This document shows, piece after piece, positions 7,164 to 13,196 of a stretch of 13,196 bases of DNA. Position numbers and translations under genes: made by a program. Origin of the DNA: Acidobacteriota bacterium (GTDB lineage: Bacteria > Acidobacteriota > Thermoanaerobaculia > Thermoanaerobaculales > Sulfomarinibacteraceae); assembly GCA_030637805.1 (NCBI GenBank), contig DAOWFV010000264.1, positions 1 to 13,196 of the forward strand, read 5' to 3'. Every line of letters starts with the position of its first letter. The stretch's first letter is position 1. Below the pieces are notes generated by a model that was not told the origin of the DNA, made no database searches, and saw nothing but the letters and a program-made list of their open reading frames with translations.

Positions 7164-8575
7164 GCGCTGGCCTTCCCTTCGAGCCCATCCTCGAGCCCAA
7201 AGAGCACGTGGAAATGGGCGAGGAGCAGCTGGCCGAGGAGAAGCCTCTTGTACGCGGCTGAACCGCGCACGTCCGAGATCGGGGACACCTCGGCCCGAGC
7301 CCGGGTCGCGGCGCCGATGGCGGTGTCCACCGTCGGCTCTCGCCCCTCGAGGTAAGCCGCGGTGTCCTCGAGCTGCAGAGGGACGGGCGCAACACCGCCC
7401 GCAGATACGCAGGCCTCGGCGATGCGATTCCCGTCGAGCCGCAACGAGATGGCGGAGTTGACGCTGGCGATGTCGAGATGGGTTCGTTTGCTGACCTTCT
7501 CGAAGCTGAAAACGGAGTCGGATCTCTCAGCTTTGAAGCGGACCCACTCCACGAGCTCGCCCGGCTGCAGGTCGAGATCTTTGTAGCCGCGAAAGAAGAA
7601 GCGGAGGGGAAGACTGCGATGGGCGCCGCCGGATACCAGACCGAGCTCTGCGTCGAGGGCAAGGAGGATGATGGTCATGTCTCCGATAGGAGAGGCGTTG
7701 ACCAGGTTTCCGCCCACCGTCGCCATTCGCCGGATCGGCTGCGAGCCCATCAACGCCATTGCGCGATCGAGGCCGCCCACCGTGCGTCCGAGAATCTGTG
7801 AGACCTTGATGTCCTCGGCGGTGGCGGACGCGGCGAGGTACACGTGGTCGCCGTCCGCCCAGATGGGAGGGCCGGTCCGCCTCTGGACGAGGAAGACGTC
7901 TGCCTCGGCGAGCTCGTCGGGTCTCTGCACGTAGAGGTCCGTGCCGCCCGCCACCACCACCTGCCTCTCCGATCGCACATGGGGCAACGCTGGCGGCTCG
8001 AGCTCGGCCAGGAGCTCTCCTGCCCGGAGGAAGTACTCGGGGAGGTAACCCTCGCGGACCAGAGCGGGGATGCGCTCCTCGGCTGGATCGACCGCCGTCC
8101 GCAGCTGTTCGAGGATTGTCCTGATCACTCTGCGGATGGACGCATATCCGGTACATCGGCAGATATTCCTGGCCACCGCCTCCTCGGCAAGGTCCTCGCC
8201 CCAGGACTCCGTCTCGAGGAGGAAGCCGGTCAGCGAAACCACGAACCCCGGGGTGCAGAATCCGCATTGAGAGGCGCCCTCATCCACGAAGGCGCGTTGG
8301 ATGGGTCCGAGATCTCGCCGGTCGAGACCCTCAACAGTCACAACGTGCCTCCCGGCGAGGGCGCCGACGGGGATCAGGCAGGAGGTCACGACGCGGTACC
8401 GGGGAGTTGGCCCGTCGAGCTCTCCGAGGAGCACCACGCACGACCCGCAGTCACCCTCACGGCAGGCGTGCTTGACCCCGGTCAGGCCCGCGCTCTGGCG
8501 CAGGAAGTCGAGGGCCGGCAATCCGGACGGGCTTGCGGCTTGGACCAGGCCGTCGTTGAGGGCGAAGCGTTGCAT
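7160..8575 (-). CDS. xdhA: Xanthine dehydrogenase, FeS and FAD subunit
   Basis: This is the small subunit (471 aa) that carries electrons from the Mo site through two [2Fe-2S] clusters and FAD to NAD+. The ferredoxin-like domain has C38, C43, C46 and C66; the second FeS domain has C104, C107, C139 and C141. A linker leads to the FAD domain, with VAGGTDLYV (208-216) and TVGGNLVNASPIGD (286-299), and a CO dehydrogenase flavoprotein C-terminal-type domain follows. The ATG at 8575 places the first Cys at the expected distance. Upstream codons stay open to the preceding gene but contain no usual start. The ribosome binding site is weak (GGGACG), so coupling to the gene 58 bases upstream is possible. 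The stop overlaps the xdhB start. Confidence 0.93.
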   Translation of the reverse strand: MQRFALNDGLVQAASPSGLPALDFLRQSAGLTGVKHACREGDCGSCVVLLGELDGPTPRYRVVTSCLIPVGALAGRHVVTVEGLDRRDLGPIQRAFVDEGASQCGFCTPGFVVSLTGFLLETESWGEDLAEEAVARNICRCTGYASIRRVIRTILEQLRTAVDPAEERIPALVREGYLPEYFLRAGELLAELEPPALPHVRSERQVVVAGGTDLYVQRPDELAEADVFLVQRRTGPPIWADGDHVYLAASATAEDIKVSQILGRTVGGLDRAMALMGSQPIRRMATVGGNLVNASPIGDMTIILLALDAELGLVSGGAHRSLPLRFFFRGYKDLDLQPGELVEWVRFKAERSDSVFSFEKVSKRTHLDIASVNSAISLRLDGNRIAEACVSAGGVAPVPLQLEDTAAYLEGREPTVDTAIGAATRARAEVSPISDVRGSAAYKRLLLGQLLLAHFHVLFGLEDGLEGKASA

Positions 8576-8633
8576 TGGCGTCCCGGTTTCAGTAAGCCCA
8601 CAAAGGGCGAGGATATCGACGTCGGTCAGGGTA

Positions 8634-10775
8634 TCACGACGCGAGTTCGGGGCGATCGAGGAATGTCGTCAACTCCTCTTCGGACAGCGGGTTCGCGAGG
8701 TAGAAGCCCTGACCGTACCGACAGCCGAGCTCGACAAGGCTCTCGAGTTGTTCCTGGGTTTCGATCCCTTCCGCCACCACCTCGAAGGCCAGACCGAGGC
8801 CGAGCCTGACGATCGCCTGGACGAGAGCGGCCGCTCCCTTGTCCTTGGCGATCCCGTCTACGAACATGCGGTCGATCTTGACCACGTCCACAGGGAAGCT
8901 GCGCAGATAGCTCAGCGAAGAATATCCGGTGCCGAAGTCGTCGAGGGCAAGGTGCACGCCGAGGGATTTCACCGCCCGCAGCCGACTGGCCATCTGCTCG
9001 ATATCCTGCATGATCACGCTTTCAGTGATTTCAAGCACCAGCCAGTCCGGATCGAGACCGGACTCTTCCACGTCCCACGCAAGATTGGTGATGAAGTTTG
9101 GGTCCTTGAGGCTGTTGGGGGAGAGGTTTACGTGGGCAAATACAGGTTTCTGAGAGAGAGCTCCCGCATTGAGCTCGGCGACCGTTTTGCATGTCCGCCG
9201 CAGGACCATGCGGTCGATGAGAGGCAGGAGGCCGGATTCCTCTGCAAGGGGGACGAAGGACATGGCGGGCATCAATCCCCTTTCGGGGTGGTGCCAGCGG
9301 ACGAGAGCCTCGAGAGCGTGTACCGAGAGGTCGGCAAGGTCCAGCACAGGCTGGAAGAACACGTCCAGGGCCTCGTTCTCGACGGCGAGGCGGAGATCCT
9401 GTTCGAGATCGAGGCGATGGAGAGCCGAGGAGTGCATTGACTCCTCGAAGACCGCTACCTGACCCTTGCCGCGTTCCTTGGCTGCATGCAGGGCGGTGAA
9501 GGCGTTGCGCATGATCTCGTCGGGCGAAGCGTCGCGCGAGCGCTCCAACGCGATGCCGATGCTGGCTGAAAAGCGCACCTCGCGATCTTCGAGAGGGAAA
9601 GGCAGCTCGAGATCACGGAGGATCCGGTGCGCGGCGGCGATCGCCTCGACCGTGCTCGAGGCCTCGAGCAGAACCGCGAACTCATCACCCCCGAAACGGG
9701 CCACCGAATCACCGGCGCGAACGCTGGCGCGGAGCCGCTCGGCGAGAGCGATGAGGACCTGGTCACCCGCCCCGTGGCCGAGGCTGTCATTCACCCGCTT
9801 GAAGTCATCCAGGTCGAGAAATAGCAGCACCACCTCCTGCTCGGGGGGGCGACGGCGGGCCAGCGCATTGGTGATGCGGTCCTGAAGAAGTGTTCGGTTC
9901 GGGAGGCCAGTGAGGGGGTCGTGCATCGCCTGGTAGCTGCTGTGGTAGGCAATCACCTTCTGGGTCTCGAATTTCTCGGCGTTAGCGACTGCGGACGCGG
10001 CCTGGTCCCCGAAGAGGCTCAGCGCGCGCAGATCGTGCTTGGTGTACTCCCGCCCCGGTTTGGCGTTGACGTTGAGAACGCCGATGAGCTCGTCACGGTA
10101 GATCATTGGTACGGAGATCGCGCTGGAGGGTCGATGGATCTCGGGCTGGGGTTTGTAGTGCATCCAGTCAAAGGTGCCGCGCACCAGCACCGGCTCACGC
10201 GAGGCGGCGACCCTGCCGGCAATGCCGTCGTGAAGAGGAACGCGCGCCCCCCGCGCGGCTGTGTGGCCGGCCGAGGCCACCGTCCGCAGCTCGTCCTCGG
10301 AGTGCATCATCATGATCGAACCGCTCTGGGCGTCGAGAAGCTCAATCGAGCATTCGAGAATGGTCTCGAGTACCTGGTCTAGGTCGAGACGAAGGTTGAT
10401 GGCCTTCCCGGCCTCGAGCAGGACCTGGGCCTCACGCAGGCTGTTGGTGAGACCCGCGGTTAGAACACGCTCTTCCATCAGCTCCACCGTCAGGGAGCGC
10501 AGCTCGAGCTCTTTTTCGATGGCGTAGACGCAAAAGAGGATGACCAGAGTCACCAGGCCGAGGTAAACGGCGGCGGGCGGAAGCCACACTGGAAAATTTA
10601 CCTCGCTCCAGAAGAGAACGAGCCCGAGCAGGAGCACCGTTGCGGCGAGCAGGGCCAGAGTCATGATCCAGAGCTGGAGGCGGCGGCCCTCGATGGTCTC
10701 CAGGTCCGGCGTGTCAAAACTGGTCAGACCTGTTATGTCCCCTCTGCCCTGAACCCCGAAGTGGCTCACGGTCAT
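8634..10775 (-). CDS. Membrane-bound GAF-GGDEF-EAL cyclic di-GMP synthase/phosphodiesterase
   Basis: The 713-aa protein makes and/or degrades the second messenger c-di-GMP. Two membrane helices (about 33-56 and 63-86) precede a short helical linker, a GAF sensor (about 112-268), a GGDEF domain (about 285-445) and an EAL domain (about 455-705). The GGDEF motif (362-366) is intact, with an RAGD inhibition site (353-356) five residues before it. EAL-domain residues also look intact: EALVRW (489-494), NLSPNSL, LEITES, DDFGTGYSS, VVKIDR and VAEGIE. Both activities are therefore possible, with the GAF domain perhaps choosing between them. The start at 10775 is preferred because AGGGTG precedes it at normal spacing; an ATG at 10838 would add 21 residues but has its GGGG directly against the start codon. 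It lies 58 bases before xdhA on the same strand and is probably the first gene of that operon. Confidence 0.92.
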   Translation of the reverse strand: MTVSHFGVQGRGDITGLTSFDTPDLETIEGRRLQLWIMTLALLAATVLLLGLVLFWSEVNFPVWLPPAAVYLGLVTLVILFCVYAIEKELELRSLTVELMEERVLTAGLTNSLREAQVLLEAGKAINLRLDLDQVLETILECSIELLDAQSGSIMMMHSEDELRTVASAGHTAARGARVPLHDGIAGRVAASREPVLVRGTFDWMHYKPQPEIHRPSSAISVPMIYRDELIGVLNVNAKPGREYTKHDLRALSLFGDQAASAVANAEKFETQKVIAYHSSYQAMHDPLTGLPNRTLLQDRITNALARRRPPEQEVVLLFLDLDDFKRVNDSLGHGAGDQVLIALAERLRASVRAGDSVARFGGDEFAVLLEASSTVEAIAAAHRILRDLELPFPLEDREVRFSASIGIALERSRDASPDEIMRNAFTALHAAKERGKGQVAVFEESMHSSALHRLDLEQDLRLAVENEALDVFFQPVLDLADLSVHALEALVRWHHPERGLMPAMSFVPLAEESGLLPLIDRMVLRRTCKTVAELNAGALSQKPVFAHVNLSPNSLKDPNFITNLAWDVEESGLDPDWLVLEITESVIMQDIEQMASRLRAVKSLGVHLALDDFGTGYSSLSYLRSFPVDVVKIDRMFVDGIAKDKGAAALVQAIVRLGLGLAFEVVAEGIETQEQLESLVELGCRYGQGFYLANPLSEEELTTFLDRPELAS

Positions 10776-10780
10776 CGGGA

Positions 10781-10786
10781 CACCCT
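10781..10786 (-). promoter_or_regulatory. Ribosome binding site that favours the 10775 start
   Basis: On the minus strand AGGGTG ends five bases before ATG 10775 (seven bases counted from AGGG). The upstream in-frame ATG at 10838 lacks a properly spaced site. This decides the preferred start of the GGDEF-EAL gene. Confidence 0.45.
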
Positions 10787-10886
10787 GCAGTTCATTCCGT
10801 GTTCCTTTGGCTGTTCGGCATGCAAAGTCAGCCCTCATCCCCTTTTAACTAGGTTATCACGCAGAAATCTCGAAATATTGTGGAAT

Positions 10887-11050
10887 AGGAGCTTGTAGGG
10901 AATAGATGACGGATGGATTTCGGAGGGCCGTGAAGTGCCGTTTGAGGCGCATTTGAGGAGCAGTACTCCAAGTACGGGCCGAGAATGCAACGAAAAAGGG
11001 CCTTCACGGCACCCGAAAGGCGCCGGTGATTCTATTCCCTACAGGCTCCT
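10887..11050. repeat. 164-bp nested imperfect palindrome (MITE/REP-like element)
   Basis: The ends 10887-10906 and 11031-11050 are inverted repeats of 20 bases with one G-T wobble. Moving inward, four more arm pairs stay in register: 10918-10923 with 11013-11018, 10927-10935 (GCCGTGAAG) with 11002-11010, 10949-10953 with 10984-10988, and 10963-10967 with 10971-10975 around the loop CCA. The unpaired stretches on the two sides are nearly equal in length (11/12, 3/2, 13/13, 9/8), so the whole element folds into one long hairpin. No transposase is encoded. It sits between the divergent GGDEF-EAL and yfcC genes, and no target-site duplication is obvious. Confidence 0.8.
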
Positions 11051-11095
11051 AGAGCCGGCCGGGGAATGTACCGAGGTTCTCCAACCCGAGATCTC

Positions 11096-11118
11096 TATAA
11101 TCCATACCCGTTGGAGGG
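11096..11118 (+). promoter_or_regulatory. -10 box and ribosome binding site of the YfcC-family gene
   Basis: TATAAT at 11096-11101 is a perfect -10 hexamer; no good -35 box lies 16-18 bases upstream. Transcription would start near 11108, giving a leader of about 17 bases. GGAGGG at 11113-11118 stands six bases before the GTG start. The -10 lies 46 bases after the end of the long palindrome, so that element is just upstream of the promoter. Confidence 0.5.
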
Positions 11119-11124
11119 AAGCCT

Positions 11125-12519
11125 GTGTTGAAAAAGGTACCCGATGTCTTCGTGATCGTGTTCTCGCTGATCATCCTGGCGGCGGTGCTGACCTGGGTGC
11201 TGCCCGGCGGCAGCTACGAACGGACAGAAAAGGTCGTGAACGGGCAAAGTCGCACCATCGTTGTCGATGGGTCCTACCACGCCGAGCCGGCCCGGCCCCA
11301 GACCTGGCAGATTTTCACCGCCCCGGTCAACGGGTTCCTGCGCAGCGGCATCACCGAGATCGTAGTTTTCATCTTTTTGGTCGGCGGCGCGTTTTACGTG
11401 CTCAACGAGACCGGCGCGATCGCCGCAGGCATCCACCAGCTGGTGCGAATCCTCAAGGGCCGGGAGTATCTGGTGATCCCGATCGTGATGACCTTCTTCT
11501 CTTTTTTCGGTGCAGCATTTGGTATGTGCGAAGAGGCGATCCCATTTGTGCTCATCTTCGTTCCGTTGGCGCTGGCTCTCGGGTACGACTCGATTGTGGG
11601 CATCAGCCTCTCCTTCCTGGCCGCCGGTGTGGGTTTTGCGGGGGCCTTCGTCAACCCCTTCACGCTGCAGATTGCACAAGGTCTTGCCGGGCTTCCGCCG
11701 CTGTCCGGCATGGGTTATCGGTTGATCGTGTGGACGGTGGCGACCGGCGTGACCATCGCCTGGGTGATGGTGTATGCGGCCCGGATTAAGGCGAATCCGA
11801 CCCGGAGCCCGATGTACGAGCTCGACTGTGTCCGGCGCGAGGAGTTGTTGGCTCAGCAGCAGGAGCAGATCGAGTTCACCTGGCGCCATGGGACCAACCT
11901 GGCGATCCTCGGGTTGGTGATCGTGGCGATGATCTATGGCGCAGCCGTCCGTGGCTGGTTCATCGTCGAGATCGCGGGCCTCTTCGTGGCGATGGGGATC
12001 ATCACCGGTCTCGTCTCCGGAATGGACTTGAACCATCTCGCGAAGACCTTTATCGCCGGCTGTAGGGACATCGCCGGCGCCGCCCTGATCGTCGGTTTCG
12101 TAGGCGGCATCATCGTCATTCTCGAGAGCGGAAACATCATGGACACCATCCTCCACGGCATGGGGACCGTGACCTCTCAGCTGCCCGGGCTCGTTTCGGC
12201 GTGGTCGATGTACGGGATGCAGGTGGTGCTCAACACCTTCATCCCCTCTGGCTCGACCAAGGCCGCCCTCACGATGCCGCTGATGGCGCCGCTGGCCGAC
12301 CTCTCGGGGATCACCCGGCAGACCGCGGTGTTGGCCTACCAGCTGGGCGACGGCTTCACCAACATGATCATCCCGACCTCGGGCGTGACGATCGGCACCC
12401 TCGCCATGGCCAGGATTCCCTACGAGAAGTGGGCCCGCTGGAACCTACCGATGCAAGCGATGTTCATCATGATGTCGCTGCTGTTCCTGGTCTGGCCGGT
12501 GCTTTCAGGTTGGCAGTGA
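11125..12519 (+). CDS. YfcC-family inner-membrane transporter
   Basis: The 464-aa integral membrane protein belongs to the C4-dicarboxylate anaerobic carrier-like (YfcC/ArcD-type) group. Members are thought to move basic amino acids, other amino acids or carboxylates; the substrate cannot be read from sequence. About eleven or twelve hydrophobic helices are visible, starting with residues 8-27. Family motifs are GAAFGMCEEAIPF (129-141), PSGSTKAALTMPLMAPLADL (374-393) and YQLGDGFTNMIIPTSG (405-420). A hydrophilic loop near 225-255, rich in Arg, Glu and Gln, is probably cytoplasmic. The GTG start at 11125 is supported by GGAGGG at proper spacing; TTG at 11128 is the alternative. It is divergent from the GGDEF-xdh operon and convergent with the ABC permease, so it appears to be transcribed alone. 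Confidence 0.88.
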   Translation: MLKKVPDVFVIVFSLIILAAVLTWVLPGGSYERTEKVVNGQSRTIVVDGSYHAEPARPQTWQIFTAPVNGFLRSGITEIVVFIFLVGGAFYVLNETGAIAAGIHQLVRILKGREYLVIPIVMTFFSFFGAAFGMCEEAIPFVLIFVPLALALGYDSIVGISLSFLAAGVGFAGAFVNPFTLQIAQGLAGLPPLSGMGYRLIVWTVATGVTIAWVMVYAARIKANPTRSPMYELDCVRREELLAQQQEQIEFTWRHGTNLAILGLVIVAMIYGAAVRGWFIVEIAGLFVAMGIITGLVSGMDLNHLAKTFIAGCRDIAGAALIVGFVGGIIVILESGNIMDTILHGMGTVTSQLPGLVSAWSMYGMQVVLNTFIPSGSTKAALTMPLMAPLADLSGITRQTAVLAYQLGDGFTNMIIPTSGVTIGTLAMARIPYEKWARWNLPMQAMFIMMSLLFLVWPVLSGWQ

Positions 12520-12525
12520 TTATTA

Positions 12526-12673
12526 CCCGTGCCCCTCTCCGTCCCCGTTCCCGTTCCCGTCCCCGGATCCAGGTGTGTGATGTTTGGCGGCAGACCAATC
12601 ATGGCAAAAACCAAGTTTGTATCCAAACGTGCTGTCGCGATCGGGAACGGGTACGGGAACGGGCACGGGAACG
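12526..12673. repeat. Inverted pair of CCGTTC/CCGTCC tandem repeats
   Basis: On the left, 12526-12566 is a run of degenerate six-base units (CCCGTG, CCGTCC, CCGTTC, CCGTTC, CCGTCC). On the right, 12642-12673 is the opposite strand of the same kind of run (GGGAAC, GGGTAC, GGGAAC, GGGCAC, GGGAAC). The arms can pair in several registers around a unique spacer of about 75 bases. They fill the gap between the convergent yfcC and permease genes and could act as a two-way transcription stop. Reading frames through it giving VPVPVP are artefacts of the repeat. Confidence 0.75.
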
Positions 12674-12709
12674 ATTGACTCTTCAGTCTGACTCAAGATA
12701 TGAAGCGGG

Positions 12710-13196
12710 CTACAACTCCCGCAGGGCAGGCGCCACCTGCAGCCTGGCCGCCCGCACCGCCGGTAGGACCCCGCCGACAATCCCCATGAAAACCGCAAAC
12801 ACGATCCCGGCCGTCAAAAGCCCGGGTGTGACCCTGAACGCGAACGCCAGGTGCGAGAAGGTCTGCCAGTTCATGGTGCCGGCGGTGAATCCGTTGAGCG
12901 GCAACACCGCGATACAGCCGAGAACGCCGCCGATGAGAGCGATGAGAAGCGACTCGAACATGAACGACAGCACGACGCTGCCGCCGCCGAAACCCAGAGC
13001 CCGCATGGTGGCGATCTCACGGGCACGCGCCGCCACGGCCGAGTACATCGTGTTGAGAGCGCCGAAAACGGCGCCGATGGCCATCACGAAGGCGACTAGA
13101 AACCCGAGCACGCGAATGAGCGTGCTCACCATCTGCGACTGTTTCGCGTAATACTCCGCCTCGCGTTCCACTTGAACGGTGAGCCTGGGGTCGGAA
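12710..13196 (-). CDS. ABC transporter permease, FtsX/MacB type (C-terminal part)
   Basis: The 3' 162 codons of a gene entering from the right edge are visible; the real start lies beyond the window (GTG at 13171 is internal, because the frame stays open upstream as DPRLTVQVERE). The fragment ends a periplasmic domain and then shows three membrane helices. These are around TLIRVLGFLVAFVMAIGAV, around SFMFESLLIALIGGVLG, and around GLLTAGIVFAVFMGIVGG. Between the first two lies the typical FtsX-domain loop ARAREIATMRALGF, and the end LPAVRAARLQVAPALREL is typical of the family. Such permeases work with a MacB/LolD-type ATPase in export or lipoprotein handling. No ATPase is visible, so the substrate is unknown. 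Confidence 0.9.
   Translation of the reverse strand, partial: SDPRLTVQVEREAEYYAKQSQMVSTLIRVLGFLVAFVMAIGAVFGALNTMYSAVAARAREIATMRALGFGGGSVVLSFMFESLLIALIGGVLGCIAVLPLNGFTAGTMNWQTFSHLAFAFRVTPGLLTAGIVFAVFMGIVGGVLPAVRAARLQVAPALREL

Noticed and set aside
7844..8809. + strand frame of 321 codons opposite xdhA and the end of the GGDEF-EAL gene
   Set aside because: It crosses two well-supported minus-strand genes and the gap between them, so it cannot be a single gene with real constraint.
10887..11050. Integron attC site or tRNA-like fold
   Set aside because: No attC core-site pair (RYYYAAC/GTTRRRY) at the ends, no integron cassette context and no cloverleaf or T-loop consensus.
12526..12673. CRISPR array
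   Set aside because: The units are six bases long, contiguous without spacers and in opposite orientation on the two sides, so this is a simple tandem repeat pair.
12201..13151. + strand frame of 316 codons from inside yfcC through the repeats into the permease region
   Set aside because: It is out of frame with yfcC, reads through the tandem repeats and lies antisense to the ABC permease.

Overview
The window is GC-rich DNA with densely packed genes, many GTG starts and strong G/C preference at third codon positions. A c-di-GMP signalling protein, purine-type molybdenum hydroxylases and FtsX-type ABC export suggest a free-living or environmental Gram-negative bacterium. Short GC-rich inverted and tandem intergenic repeats would fit Acidobacteriota or a similar phylum, but that is a weak inference; no ribosomal or other marker gene is present.

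Layout. Positions 1-510 hold no convincing complete gene. They contain a hairpin after a possible gene end, an inverted intergenic repeat (173-319) and a candidate promoter. A Sir2-family deacetylase follows on the + strand (about 511-1260); it has all catalytic residues but no ATG/GTG/TTG start in its open frame. It converges on a block of five minus-strand genes, listed here in transcription order: a membrane GAF-GGDEF-EAL c-di-GMP protein (10775-8634), xdhA (8575-7160), xdhB (7163-4914), xdhC (4911-3940) and a single-chain FeS/Mo purine hydroxylase resembling the 'selenium-dependent xanthine dehydrogenase' family (3964-1304). The last four overlap or lie within 2 nt of each other. Upstream of the block, and divergent from it, is a YfcC-family transporter on the + strand (11125-12519). 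A 164-bp nested imperfect palindrome (10887-11050) lies between the divergent genes. A pair of inverted CCGTTC-type tandem repeats lies in the convergent gap after yfcC. The window ends inside an FtsX/MacB-type ABC permease on the minus strand.

How the genes fit together. XdhA (2x[2Fe-2S] + FAD) and XdhB (Mo cofactor) form a classic NAD-dependent xanthine dehydrogenase. XdhC is the chaperone that delivers sulfurated Mo cofactor. The fifth gene is a second complete Mo hydroxylase. It carries its own FeS domains and the same purine-binding Gln/Glu/Arg/Glu set, but has no FAD domain. The operon therefore encodes two purine-type hydroxylases that may share one maturation factor. The c-di-GMP protein 58 nt upstream is probably co-transcribed, which would link second-messenger turnover to purine oxidation. 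The links to the sirtuin and the YfcC transporter are positional only.
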